From positions 186,001-250,000 of the forward strand of contig JBCBBH010000005.1 of NCBI GenBank assembly GCA_038531945.1: 64,000 bases of DNA. Direction: 5' to 3'. Each line of letters starts with the position of its first letter. The first letter of the stretch is position 1. Positions 16,417 to 26,026 of this stretch are shown in pieces. Origin of the DNA: CALBPI01 sp038531945 (GTDB lineage Bacteria; Pseudomonadota; Gammaproteobacteria; Steroidobacterales; Woeseiaceae). The position numbers and the translations under genes were made by a program. The notes beneath the pieces were generated by a model. That model was not told where the DNA came from. It worked only from the letters and a program-made list of their open reading frames with translations, and did not search any database.

Positions 16417-18827
16417 CGTGTGATTTCCACAGTAGTTTCGTCTTCGGTTTGCCTGAACAGAATGTGCAACCTGCGCTGCCCATCATTGAACACGACGCTT
16501 TGCCGTGGTGCTTGCTCCACCGGAACACCATTGATCGTGACGTCCGAGGGTTCGTACTGATGGTTCTCAATCACCAGGGCGAGCGATCTTTCATTCGGCA
16601 TGCCTTCATACCCGTTGCCGGAACGCGAAAGGCGTATCGTCAAACCCGCGTCATGTCGTTCGGCGTGCAACTCGAATAGACTAAAAGCGCCGTCGGCGAG
16701 GCTGGTTGGCGACTTGCCGTCGTCTTCGTAGAGGTGACCGGTGGCGGTCGTGACAGATTCGTCGTCGTAGTAATGGATCCGCAACGCACCCGGCTCATAA
16801 CGCGAAGTGGATTGTGCGACTCCTGCGTACGGTACAAAACTGCCTGCCCTGACGAAGACCGGGATTTCATCCAGTGAGTAGCGCCACTCGTAGGTTGGCC
16901 GCTCGATTCGTGTTCCACGTCGCCAGTGAAACCACACGCCGGGTGGCATTCGTGTTGCGACGATGTCTTCGTCGGGTTGCACGATCGGTCGCACCAACAA
17001 CGCATCACCAAAAAGATAGCTCTCGGTATGTTCCAACCACTCATCGCCGGCTTCCGGCAGAAAGAATACCGGCCGCACGAAGGGTAACCCTCGCGTCGAA
17101 TTCTCCCACGCCAACGTCGACAAATACGGCAGCAGCTCGTAGCGCTGCTCGACAGCCTTGCGCGCGAGCTCTATCGTTCGGGCATCGTGGAATACCGGTT
17201 CCGGTGCGATCTGCTCTTGCGCGTGCGGTCGGAACACCGGTTGGAACACGCCCATCTGCAGCCAGCGTAAATACAATTCGCGGTCGAAGGATTCTCCGCC
17301 GGCGAACCCGCCGAGATCGGAATGTATGTAGCCGAGCCCAAACAGACCCATCTGCAAGCTAAGTTCGACCTGCGATTGGAGGCCACCCCACGAACGAGCG
17401 ACGTCGCCGGTCCACGGGATGATGCCGTAGCGCTGAGTACCGGCAAATCCCGAGCGCATCATGATGAACGGTCGTCGGTCTGGAAAGTCGCGCTGGTGGC
17501 GTTCGTAGACCATGCGCGCCCACTCATGGCCGAAAGCGTTGTGGACTTCATCAGCCGTGGCGGTTTGCCCCGAATCGCTGAGCACATGAAGCGTGTTGTC
17601 GGGATGCACCTCCGGTTCACCGAGATCGCCCCAGAAGCCGGCGACACCTTGCTGCGCGAGCTCCCGATAGATCTGCCACAACCATTCGCGTGCGTCGTCG
17701 TTGAACACATCGATGAGACCCGTATTGCCGAAGTAGAAGTCGAACAGCCGCGGCGCACCTTCAAAATTCTTCGCAATCGCTCCGGCCTTGATGGCCTCAC
17801 CCCAGCGCTTCGATGTCGTCAGCACGAATGGCTCACTGATCAAAACCGTCTGGATGCCGTCGTCGAGAAAGTCCTCGATCATCTGTTCCGGGTTGGGGAA
17901 GGCGTCGCGGTCCCATGCCAGGTTGCCCATGTGGTCAAAGATGTCTTTGCCAAACCAGTAAAGATCCAGAACGACCGCGTCCAAGGGGATTTTGTTGTCG
18001 CGAAACCGCGCAATGACATCGCGCGTCTCTGCCTCGGTGTGATAGCCAAAGCGCGATGCGAAGTTGCCGAACGCCCAACGTGGCGGCAGTGGCTGGCGCC
18101 CGATGGCCTGGGTGAGCGATTCCACCAAACCGGGAAAGTCCTTGTTGGCGGCGACAAGATAGGCGGTCCGGCCCGCTTTCGCTTCGAACAGGAGTACGTC
18201 TGATTCATCGCGCCCGATATCGAGGCGACCGGTTGCGGAGTTGTCGAACACGATCGCGTATTTGTTGGACGACATGACAGCAGGCAGGCTGTAGTACATC
18301 TGATCCGACTCTGTGGTGTAGCCGTAATGCGCTTTGTTGTAGAGCGGCATGCTGTGGCCTCGCCGATTCATGCCGAGCACGCGTTCGCCACCGCCGAGTA
18401 GTTTTTCGCCATCCGCAAGTTCGAAACGGAACCCTCGTTGCGTCGGAAACGCGAAATAGCCGAATTCTTCGGCGATCAAGAGCTGGTTGTCGAGGAAATA
18501 GCTCAACGTTGCGTTTTGTTTGTCGACCACTGCAATCAGGCGATCGCTACCGAAGGTCAGCGTGGAATCAGTTTCGCTCAGTACAACAGTCGTTTCGGTA
18601 CGATCGTCGGACAAGGCGTAGCCGGGTAGCTGCTTCACGCCAGGTTCGACGAAGTGGGCATAGATCGCCAGCGAATGAACCATAGTCAGTCGCAGAGACC
18701 CTCGATCCGTCGTGATCTCGACGCTTTGATCTTCCAGAACATGCGATTGATACTGGCCAAAATCTGCCTGACCGGTCTGCGCTGCGAGAAGCGTGCACAA
18801 ACCCAGAAAACGCAAAAACGCTTGCAT
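16413..18827 (-). CDS. GH31 family alpha-glucosidase, secreted
   Basis: 804 residues with an N-terminal signal peptide (1-21, ending AAQTGQA). The N-terminal beta-sandwich includes ERVLGMNRRGHSMPLYNKAHYGY; the barrel carries the nucleophile Asp in FWGDLGEPE (about residue 395), IPWTGDVARSW and HSDLGGF; a C-terminal beta domain follows. GH31 enzymes release alpha-linked glucose or xylose from non-reducing ends. First gene of the two-gene operon with the GH13 lipoprotein. Substrate specificity (alpha-1,4 or 1,6 glucan, xyloside) is not decided by the motifs seen. Confidence 0.9.
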   Translation of the reverse strand: MQAFLRFLGLCTLLAAQTGQADFGQYQSHVLEDQSVEITTDRGSLRLTMVHSLAIYAHFVEPGVKQLPGYALSDDRTETTVVLSETDSTLTFGSDRLIAVVDKQNATLSYFLDNQLLIAEEFGYFAFPTQRGFRFELADGEKLLGGGERVLGMNRRGHSMPLYNKAHYGYTTESDQMYYSLPAVMSSNKYAIVFDNSATGRLDIGRDESDVLLFEAKAGRTAYLVAANKDFPGLVESLTQAIGRQPLPPRWAFGNFASRFGYHTEAETRDVIARFRDNKIPLDAVVLDLYWFGKDIFDHMGNLAWDRDAFPNPEQMIEDFLDDGIQTVLISEPFVLTTSKRWGEAIKAGAIAKNFEGAPRLFDFYFGNTGLIDVFNDDAREWLWQIYRELAQQGVAGFWGDLGEPEVHPDNTLHVLSDSGQTATADEVHNAFGHEWARMVYERHQRDFPDRRPFIMMRSGFAGTQRYGIIPWTGDVARSWGGLQSQVELSLQMGLFGLGYIHSDLGGFAGGESFDRELYLRWLQMGVFQPVFRPHAQEQIAPEPVFHDARTIELARKAVEQRYELLPYLSTLAWENSTRGLPFVRPVFFLPEAGDEWLEHTESYLFGDALLVRPIVQPDEDIVATRMPPGVWFHWRRGTRIERPTYEWRYSLDEIPVFVRAGSFVPYAGVAQSTSRYEPGALRIHYYDDESVTTATGHLYEDDGKSPTSLADGAFSLFELHAERHDAGLTIRLSRSGNGYEGMPNERSLALVIENHQYEPSDVTINGVPVEQAPRQSVVFNDGQRRLHILFRQTEDETTVEITR

Positions 18828-18917
18828 GGTGATAGGACTCCCCCGATAGTCGCTGTCATGCTAGCGCGATTCGCGGCGTGTTGGCTCTGAATCCGTATTT
18901 ATTTCAGGAGCAATGCG

Positions 18918-19862
18918 TTGGCCGATTCCGTTCAGGCTGAGTCGCGGGAAGGCGTGCTGGCGGCGATCACCGCCTACACCATCTGGGGTTTCCTGCCGGT
19001 TTATCTGATTTTCACGATCGCTGTCCCGGCGACAGAGCTCCTGATGCACCGGATTGTCTGGAGTGTCCCGTTCGGCGCGCTGATTATCACCGCCAGAAGC
19101 CAATGGCCACAGGTGCGCGAAGCGTTGACGCGACCTCGACGTCTGGGTTGGCTCGCACTTGCTGCTTTCTTCATCGCGGTGAACTGGCTGGTCTACATTC
19201 TCGCCGTACAGAATCAGCAGATATTTCAGGCCAGTCTCGGCTATTACATCAATCCGCTCGTCTACGTACTGGTCGGTGTCGTGTTCTTCGGCGAAACCCT
19301 CCGAGTATTGCAGTTGTTCGCCGTACTGCTGGCCGCGGCGGGCGTGCTGGTGCTGACCTTCAGTGGCGGAGAATTCCCGTGGGTGTCTCTGGTTCTTGCG
19401 ATCTCCTTCACAATCTACGGAGTGATTCGCAAACAGATATCGGTCGGTGCGATGCCGGGATTGTTCGTGGAAACCGTTCTCTTGCTGCCGATCGCACTGG
19501 GTGGTCTAGCGTGGTTAACCCTGCAAGACAGCGCGGTTTATGTCGATGCTGGTCCAGGTCTTCTGACGCTCATCGTCATCGCGGGTCCTTTGACCGTTGT
19601 GCCGCTGTTGTGTTTTGCGATTGGCGCTCGACTGTTGCGCTTATCGACCATCGGGTTTCTGCAGTTCATCGGTCCAACACTGCAGTTCATCGTTGGCTGG
19701 TACTACGGCGAAACCCTTACGCCTGCGCGGGCCATTTGTTTTGCCCTGATCTGGACGGCAGTGATTGTGTTTTGTGCGGACTCGTTGCGTGCCCGGCGCG
19801 CGTCATCGCCACGCCGCCACACCGCCAGCGGGCAGCAGGGTGGAGCCGAACAGAAGATCTGA
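18918..19862 (+). CDS. rarD: RarD/EamA family transporter
   Basis: The 314-residue protein has ten hydrophobic segments and the RarD signature near the N-terminus, AITAYTIWGFLPVY, followed by ELLMHRIVWSVPF. It starts at TTG 18918, seven bases after AGGAG (18906-18910); the nearby ATG at 18913 is out of frame. RarD proteins are inner-membrane drug/metabolite-transporter-superfamily members annotated as chloramphenicol-sensitivity proteins, without a proven substrate. The last 60 bp overlap the convergent GH42 gene. Confidence 0.88.
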   Translation: MADSVQAESREGVLAAITAYTIWGFLPVYLIFTIAVPATELLMHRIVWSVPFGALIITARSQWPQVREALTRPRRLGWLALAAFFIAVNWLVYILAVQNQQIFQASLGYYINPLVYVLVGVVFFGETLRVLQLFAVLLAAAGVLVLTFSGGEFPWVSLVLAISFTIYGVIRKQISVGAMPGLFVETVLLLPIALGGLAWLTLQDSAVYVDAGPGLLTLIVIAGPLTVVPLLCFAIGARLLRLSTIGFLQFIGPTLQFIVGWYYGETLTPARAICFALIWTAVIVFCADSLRARRASSPRRHTASGQQGGAEQKI

Positions 19863-21719
19863 AGTCGGCAGCTCGACTGGATCCGGCCCGTAGTTAAACG
19901 CCAGTATGAGGTCATCGCAGTGCCGGTAACGCAATCCGTCGGGGAGACGCCGCGTGTCGAGACCTCTGGCTTTCAAGGCCTCGGACATTAGGTGTCGTAG
20001 GAACGCTGAGCTGACTCCGGCGTTAATGTAAGTGTGCTTCGTATCCTGGTGGATGAGCGCTCGTCCATCGTCTAACTGATATTGGCTTGGCAGCCCGGTC
20101 TCGAGCGTCTCAAGCCAATCGCAGACGTACCAGTTGCTAGGTGCGTCCTTGACCGCGATCTGCACGCCCGGGCGGATCCCATCGATCGCACGCACCTTCG
20201 CATCGTCCGGCAGCATCGGGTGGCGCTGCTGGTGGTCCAAGTTGCGATTGTCGAATCGCGGGCCGAGCACGATGTGAGCTTGCGTGTCTTGCAACGCGCT
20301 GCGCAGGGCATCACTGACGATCGGTACGGCGGGTAAGAGCACAACCTCACGCTCACCGAGCGGTTCGCCGGGTTTCACGATATCGATGTCGACACCTAGA
20401 CTTCGCACGGCGCTGTAATACTCGAATGCCGCTTTCAGTGCGTTCTGCGCGGACTGGTTTGGTTGCGTCTCGACACCCCAGATCGATGGATAGTCGAAGA
20501 CCAGTGCAACCGGTGCGGGCGTCGGATGAATCGCGCCCACATTGATCATTTCCTCGGCGACCTGCCGAATCTCGCGACCGGCCGGCGCTTCGGCGCCGTC
20601 CCAGTGCTGCATACCCGCATGCATTTGTTCCTGCGCGAACGGTGCCTGACGCCAACGAAACACGCTGACAAATTCGGCGCCCTCGGAAAGCGCTTCCCAG
20701 ACCCACAATCGCACCATGCCAGGATACGGCTCCGCGTTGTTGGCCGCCCAATTAACCGGTCCGGGTTGTTGCTCCATGACACCGAAGCGGCCGCTGCCCG
20801 CAGCGCGGTAGAGGCTGTGATGAAAACTCGCCCAATCCGGATGGCCAGACCGTCGAAAACGCGCTTTGTCGGCTTCGTCGATCCAACTGATATCGAGAAA
20901 ACCGAGCGGATAGCTGTCCCAACTGGCGACGTCCAGCGACCGCATAACATCGAAGTGGTCAAAATCGACGAAGTTGCCCATGAAGTTATGCGTGAACCAG
21001 GCGCTCTCGTGACCATGGGGTTTGATCGCCGCGAGCATTGCGTCGTTGAATCGCACCACTTGATCGCTCGAGAATCGACGAAAGGCTAAATGTTGGGCGG
21101 GATTGCACTCAGTAACGGCAATCGGCAGGCCGACATCGGAGAAGCTTCGGTACTCCTGGCTCCAGAACACATTGCCCCAGGCGCGGTTAAGTGTGTCGAT
21201 GTCTTGATAGTGACACTCCAGCCAGGCACGAAACGCCACAAGCGCTTGATTGGAGTAACACAGGGTTGTGTCGTGGCAGCCGTACTCGTTGTCCGTCTGC
21301 CAGCCAACTACCGCCGGGTTTTGCCCGTATCGGATGGCCAGCTGTTCGCTGATGCCAGCGGCGAGCTGGCGGTAACGGTCGCTTGAGAAGCTGTAGTGTC
21401 GGCGCGAACCGAAGCCACGTGCGCGACCGTCAGCGCCAACCGGCAGGACATCGGGGTGTTTGTCGATCAGCCAGTGGGGCGGGCAAGCGGTCGGTGTGCC
21501 CATGACAATGAACAGGCCAGCACCGGCGAGCGTGGCCACTGCGCGATCGAGCCATTCCCAATCAAAGCAGGATTCTTCGGGTTGTATCCTAGACCACGCA
21601 AATTCCCCGATTCGCACGAGGCTCACGCCAGCTTTGCGCATTTGCGCTGCCTGCTCAGCCCATTCCTCTTCCGGCCAATGCTCGGGGTAATAACAAACGC
21701 CCAGTTTCTGCTCGCTCAA
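19803..21719 (-). CDS. GH42 family beta-galactosidase
   Basis: I choose TTG 21719, six bases after AGGAG, giving 638 residues starting LSEQKLGVCYYPEHWPEEEW. The open frame continues to 21992 but runs into the divergent glpD. GH42 hallmarks: acid/base Glu in QTDNEYGCHDT, the nucleophile Glu likely in FGVMEQQPGPVNW, and the C-terminal trimerisation and beta domains. No signal peptide, so it acts in the cytoplasm on galactosides taken up elsewhere. No transporter or regulator of sugars lies next to it. Confidence 0.9.
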   Translation of the reverse strand: MSEQKLGVCYYPEHWPEEEWAEQAAQMRKAGVSLVRIGEFAWSRIQPEESCFDWEWLDRAVATLAGAGLFIVMGTPTACPPHWLIDKHPDVLPVGADGRARGFGSRRHYSFSSDRYRQLAAGISEQLAIRYGQNPAVVGWQTDNEYGCHDTTLCYSNQALVAFRAWLECHYQDIDTLNRAWGNVFWSQEYRSFSDVGLPIAVTECNPAQHLAFRRFSSDQVVRFNDAMLAAIKPHGHESAWFTHNFMGNFVDFDHFDVMRSLDVASWDSYPLGFLDISWIDEADKARFRRSGHPDWASFHHSLYRAAGSGRFGVMEQQPGPVNWAANNAEPYPGMVRLWVWEALSEGAEFVSVFRWRQAPFAQEQMHAGMQHWDGAEAPAGREIRQVAEEMINVGAIHPTPAPVALVFDYPSIWGVETQPNQSAQNALKAAFEYYSAVRSLGVDIDIVKPGEPLGEREVVLLPAVPIVSDALRSALQDTQAHIVLGPRFDNRNLDHQQRHPMLPDDAKVRAIDGIRPGVQIAVKDAPSNWYVCDWLETLETGLPSQYQLDDGRALIHQDTKHTYINAGVSSAFLRHLMSEALKARGLDTRRLPDGLRYRHCDDLILAFNYGPDPVELPTSDLLFGSTLLPAGGVAAWR

Positions 21720-21818
21720 GACGCACTCCTGCTGCGGGGTCGTGAACACCACGACGAATCGCTGTCGATAATAGCGGTTGCAACGCCGCAAGCGCAGTGG
21801 ATTCGTTACAATGTCGCC

Positions 21819-23456
21819 ATGAGTTCTCAGTTGCGCAATACGAATATCGAACGCCTGAAGGCCGAGTCGTATGACGTGTTGGTCATCGGGGCGGGGATCA
21901 ACGGCGCTGTAAGTGCCGCCGCGCTGGCCGGTAAAGGCGCTAAAGTGGCGATCGTTGATGCGGGTGATTTCGCTGGAAGCACAAGTTCGCATTCATCGAA
22001 CCTTGCCTGGGGCGGGATCAAGTATCTCGAAAATCAGGAGTTCGGTTTGGTCTGGAATCTGTGCGCCAGCCGCAATGAACTGATGCGCGCCTATCCCTCG
22101 ACCGTCAAAGAGGCACGGTTTATTGCTGCCGTGCCGAACAATTTTCGCTGGCCGCGATTCGTCCTGTATCTCGGCGCGGTGTTGTATTGGGCTTTCGGCC
22201 GGTTTCGTACGCGGATGCCACACTACCTCCCTGAGTCAGCTTTGATTCGACGTGAACCGGTGCTGCGGGCCGACTTCACCAACGGCGGCATGGAGTACTC
22301 CGATTGCTACCTGTACGACAATGATGCCCGTTTCGTTTTCAATTTCGTGCGAACCGCCATGGACAGCAGCGCCGTCGCTGCCAACTATGTTCGAGTGATT
22401 GCCACCGAGCAGGAATCAGACGGTTGGAAAATCGGGCTGCGCGATGAAGAAACCGGCGAGGAGTTTTTCACACGTGCGAAAACCCTGGTGAATGCGTGCG
22501 GACCACAAGTCGATGCGTTGAATGGTCTGACCGGACAGCACACGGCACATCGACATGTGTTCTCGAAGGGTATCCACCTGATTGTTGACCGTGTGACCGA
22601 CAGCAAACGTATCCTGACCTCGTTTGCATCGGACGGCCGCTTGTATTTCGCGATCCCGATGGGTGCGAGAACCTGTATCGGCACGACGGACACTCGCGTT
22701 GATCATTGGGAGACAGAGGTCACTGAAGATGATCGACAGTTTGTACTGGACAATGCCAACGAGCTGCTCAATTTGGATCAACCTCTGACCCGCGCCGACA
22801 TCATTGCAGAGCGCTGTGGCGTTCGGCCGCTCGCGGTCAAGTCCGGCAACCAGACGGGCGACTGGCTCGAGTTGTCTCGCAAGCACGCGATCGATATCGA
22901 CGCCGAGCGCAAGATACTGTCGATCTTTGGTGGCAAGTTGACCGATTGCCTGAATGTGGGCGACGAGGTTTGCGACGTCATCTCGACGTTTGGTGTGTCC
23001 CTGCCAATGCAGGGAAGACGCTGGTACGGCGAGCCGGGTCCAGAAGCCTACCGGGAATTCTCGCGTCAAGCGGAGCTGATGGATCTCGATGCTTACACGC
23101 ATCAGAATTCAACCGAACCACTGACCAGTCGGTTCTGGCGTCGCTATGGTGCAAACGCGATTGGCATGCTCGAGCGCATTCGGGAAAACCCGGCGATGGC
23201 AGAACCGTTGATGAAGAATGCAGACTATCTTCGGTGTGAAATCGACTACACTGCACGCCGCGAGATGGTCACACGCCTCGACGACTTTCTTCGTCGACGT
23301 TCGAAAATCACACAAGTGGTACGCGAACAGGAAGTGATCGAAGCACCTGGACTGCGCGTCGCCTGCGAGATGTTCTTCGGTGATCAAGCGCAGGCGAAAA
23401 TGAATCAATATTTGGGTCAGCGGTCCGCTGACCAAACCGATCGACTGGCATCCTGA
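21819..23456 (+). CDS. glpD: Glycerol-3-phosphate dehydrogenase, FAD-dependent
   Basis: 545 residues from ATG 21819. The dinucleotide-binding motif VLVIGAGINGA (about 20-30) begins the FAD domain; SSHSSNLAWGGIKYLE and CGPQVDALNGL fit GlpD-type enzymes, as do RTCIGTTDT and GGKLTDCL. It oxidises sn-glycerol-3-phosphate to dihydroxyacetone phosphate and passes electrons to quinone at the inner membrane. glpK and glpF are absent nearby. A TACAAT hexamer at 21807-21812 is too close to the ATG to be a good promoter. Confidence 0.88.
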   Translation: MSSQLRNTNIERLKAESYDVLVIGAGINGAVSAAALAGKGAKVAIVDAGDFAGSTSSHSSNLAWGGIKYLENQEFGLVWNLCASRNELMRAYPSTVKEARFIAAVPNNFRWPRFVLYLGAVLYWAFGRFRTRMPHYLPESALIRREPVLRADFTNGGMEYSDCYLYDNDARFVFNFVRTAMDSSAVAANYVRVIATEQESDGWKIGLRDEETGEEFFTRAKTLVNACGPQVDALNGLTGQHTAHRHVFSKGIHLIVDRVTDSKRILTSFASDGRLYFAIPMGARTCIGTTDTRVDHWETEVTEDDRQFVLDNANELLNLDQPLTRADIIAERCGVRPLAVKSGNQTGDWLELSRKHAIDIDAERKILSIFGGKLTDCLNVGDEVCDVISTFGVSLPMQGRRWYGEPGPEAYREFSRQAELMDLDAYTHQNSTEPLTSRFWRRYGANAIGMLERIRENPAMAEPLMKNADYLRCEIDYTARREMVTRLDDFLRRRSKITQVVREQEVIEAPGLRVACEMFFGDQAQAKMNQYLGQRSADQTDRLAS

Positions 23457-23467
23457 CGGGGAACTCC

Positions 23468-24637
23468 ATGACACAAGAAAAAACATTTGACGTCGTCGTC
23501 TACGGCGCCAGCGGTTTCACTGGCCGCCTGGTGGCCGAGTATTTGTACAATCGTTACGGCGACGCGGGCGAAGTTCGTTGGGCGATGGCGGGTCGAAATG
23601 TAGATAAGTTGGCGACCGTACGGGCCGAGGTCGGTATACCCGACACCATCCCGCTGATTACCGCTGACGGCTCAGATCGTGACTCATTGAATGCGATGGC
23701 CGCGCAAACGCGAGCGATCATCACGACGGTCGGCCCGTATCAGATGTACGGCAACCTGTTGGTGGACGTTTGTGCAAAGACCGGCACGGATTACCTTGAC
23801 CTCTGCGGTGAGCCCGCCTGGATGCGGCAGATGATCGATGCACACGAGGCGACCGCGAAGCAGAGTGGGGCGCGCATCGTGTTTTCAGCGGGCTTCGATT
23901 CGATTCCATTTGATTGCGGTGTCTGGTTGCTCCAGCAGCATTGCATCGCGGCCGACGGCAAACCGTCATCGAGAATCCGCGGGCGCGTCCGCAAGATGCA
24001 GGGAACCTTCTCCGGTGGCACTGCGGCCAGTTTCAAGGCGACGATGGCGGCGGCGCGTGACCCGGAGATCTTGGCACTGTTGCGTAACCCGTTTTCATTG
24101 GTCCCCGGATTCACCGGAGCGGACCAACCACATGGCAACAAGCCGATGTATGACGAAGTCGTCGGAAGTTGGGTCACACCGTTCATCATGGCAACGATTA
24201 ACACGCGCAACGTGCACCGCAGCAACGCGCTGACGGGGTTTGCCTATGGTGAGGATTTTGTCTATGACGAGATGCTCATGACCGGCCCGGGCGAGAAAGG
24301 CGAGCAAATCGCCAAGGCACTGGCTGATCGCGACGACATGTCTTCGAGCGATGGTCCGAAGCCGGGCGAAGGGCCCAGCAAGGAAGAGCGCGAAGCAGGC
24401 CACTACGATGTGTTGTTCGTGGCGGAGCGTGACGGCGATCCGTTGCAGCTCGTTGTCACGGGCGATCGCGATCCGGGTTATGGGTCGACCAGCAAGATGT
24501 TGGCCGAGGCTGCGCTGTGTCTCGTCAAGGACAGCGCATCGACGCCGGCCGGCATCTGGACACCCGCTGCAGCAATGGGTCAGGCGCTGATCGACCGTCT
24601 CATCGCAAATGCAGGATTGACGTTCGACAAAGTCTGA
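23468..24637 (+). CDS. Saccharopine dehydrogenase-like NADP-binding oxidoreductase
   Basis: 389 residues, start ATG 23468 after GGGGAAC. The Rossmann motif VVVYGASGFTGRLVAEYL opens the chain, followed by DYLDLCGEPAWMRQMID and FSAGFDSIPFDCGVW, typical of the saccharopine dehydrogenase-like/trans-acting enoyl reductase family rather than lysine-pathway enzymes. Substrate unknown; mycobacterial members act in lipid synthesis. Only 11 bp after glpD, so probably co-transcribed with it. Confidence 0.82.
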   Translation: MTQEKTFDVVVYGASGFTGRLVAEYLYNRYGDAGEVRWAMAGRNVDKLATVRAEVGIPDTIPLITADGSDRDSLNAMAAQTRAIITTVGPYQMYGNLLVDVCAKTGTDYLDLCGEPAWMRQMIDAHEATAKQSGARIVFSAGFDSIPFDCGVWLLQQHCIAADGKPSSRIRGRVRKMQGTFSGGTAASFKATMAAARDPEILALLRNPFSLVPGFTGADQPHGNKPMYDEVVGSWVTPFIMATINTRNVHRSNALTGFAYGEDFVYDEMLMTGPGEKGEQIAKALADRDDMSSSDGPKPGEGPSKEEREAGHYDVLFVAERDGDPLQLVVTGDRDPGYGSTSKMLAEAALCLVKDSASTPAGIWTPAAAMGQALIDRLIANAGLTFDKV

Positions 24638-24666
24638 AGATGCGCTCGTCGTAGGTGAGTTGCTGA

Positions 24667-25932
24667 TCAGGCTCGCTTGGCGGGTGTGGCCGAGGCAGAG
24701 TCATTGCTTCGGTCCTCGTTGGCCGGTATGCGTCCGGTCATCCACAGCGTCAGGATCGCTAGCCCGCCGAGCACCACCAAAGTTCCGCCCAACGGCACCA
24801 TCGTGCCGTCGTAGAAGCTGCCGCTTACTGCGCCGATGATACCGGCTGCCAGCGTCACGACGGACCCGATAACTGCTGCGGCGGTCCCGGCGATATGTCC
24901 GAGGGGCTCCATCGCCAGTGCGTTGAGATTGCCGAACAAAAATCCGACAAACAGGAAAACCAGGCACAGGCAGATCATCGTGAGCCAGATTGGCGGACTG
25001 CCGTTGTGGGCAAGCGCCATCACCAAAAGTAGTAGGCCGGAAGCGGTATAGCCAAAAGCGGCTCGCATCGCGAGTGGGCGCATGCCGACGCTTACCACGA
25101 TCCGGCCATTGATCGTCGTACTGATACCGACGGATAAGGCTAAGCCAGCGAAAAACACCGGAAACAGATCGCCGAGGCCATACTGGTCGACAAAAATCTG
25201 CTGCGAACTGCCCAAAAAACCAATGAATGCGGCCGAAATCAACGTTGCTGCGACCATGTAACCCAGCGAAATGGGCGTGGCGACCACCTCCAGCATATTG
25301 CGAAGTGCGATTCGCAGGGACAACGCTTGTCTGTGCTCCGATTTCAACGTCTCAGGCATACGGGTGACGAACCAACCGACGATAATCGCCCCGATCACCA
25401 GGTACAGCCAGAAGATACTCCGCCAGCCAAATGCGCCGAGCATCAATTGACCGATGGCCGGAGCGATCGCGGGCACCAAAACGAAAAACGACAAAATGAA
25501 GCTCATGACTCTCGCCATGTAACGTCCGACATATAGATCTCGCACGATCGCGGCCGTCATCGCGCGCGGTCCGGCAATACCGACACCTTGTAGAACCCGA
25601 CCGACGAGCAGCCAGTCGTAAGTCGCGGCATAAACGCACAACAGGGTCCCTGCTGTGAATATCGCGAGCCCGAGGTAGACAGAAAACTTGCGTCCATAAG
25701 CATCGGCAAGCGGGCCAAAGGCGAGTTGCGATATCCCGAGACCATAAAATACGGCGTAGACCAGATGTTGGGTTTCGTTCGCATCTGCGACGGAATAGGC
25801 CGCGCCGATCAGACCATGAGCGGGTAGGAGTGCGTCGATGGTCAGCGCGACCAGAGACATGGTCAGCGCCATCATCGCGATGAATTCGCCGAACGTTGGG
25901 AGCTCAAGATCGGGGCGTTGATGTTCGGACAT
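24667..25932 (-). CDS. MFS multidrug efflux transporter, Bcr/CflA-like
   Basis: 421 residues with twelve hydrophobic segments. The N-terminal part carries MSLVALTIDALLPA and the loop 2-3 motif GPLADAYGRKFSVYLG, with VGRVLQGVGIAGPRAM in TM4-5, the usual DHA1/Bcr-CflA signatures. It should export drugs or metabolites by proton antiport. The start ATG 25932 gives the canonical N-terminus; upstream sequence in frame belongs to the intergenic region. Divergent from the aldolase gene. Confidence 0.87.
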   Translation of the reverse strand: MSEHQRPDLELPTFGEFIAMMALTMSLVALTIDALLPAHGLIGAAYSVADANETQHLVYAVFYGLGISQLAFGPLADAYGRKFSVYLGLAIFTAGTLLCVYAATYDWLLVGRVLQGVGIAGPRAMTAAIVRDLYVGRYMARVMSFILSFFVLVPAIAPAIGQLMLGAFGWRSIFWLYLVIGAIIVGWFVTRMPETLKSEHRQALSLRIALRNMLEVVATPISLGYMVAATLISAAFIGFLGSSQQIFVDQYGLGDLFPVFFAGLALSVGISTTINGRIVVSVGMRPLAMRAAFGYTASGLLLLVMALAHNGSPPIWLTMICLCLVFLFVGFLFGNLNALAMEPLGHIAGTAAAVIGSVVTLAAGIIGAVSGSFYDGTMVPLGGTLVVLGGLAILTLWMTGRIPANEDRSNDSASATPAKRA

Positions 25933-26026
25933 CCGCGGATCATACGTGGATGTTGTCAATGGTGGCAGGGGGCATGATCCGTTATCCTTCCGAGCCATCG
26001 AGTTGCAATCACCTTGGGGGAACATC

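Noticed and set aside
21778..21812. TTGCAA and TACAAT as glpD promoter
   Set aside because: Spacing is 23 bp and the -10 would lie within 10 bp of the ATG.
21720..21992. Extended N-terminus of the GH42 gene
   Set aside because: It would overlap glpD and lacks a ribosome site; TTG 21719 after AGGAG gives the canonical N-terminus.
25937..25980. GGATCAT...ATGATCC inverted repeat between the MFS and aldolase genes
   Set aside because: Short arms with a 30-bp spacer; expected by chance.
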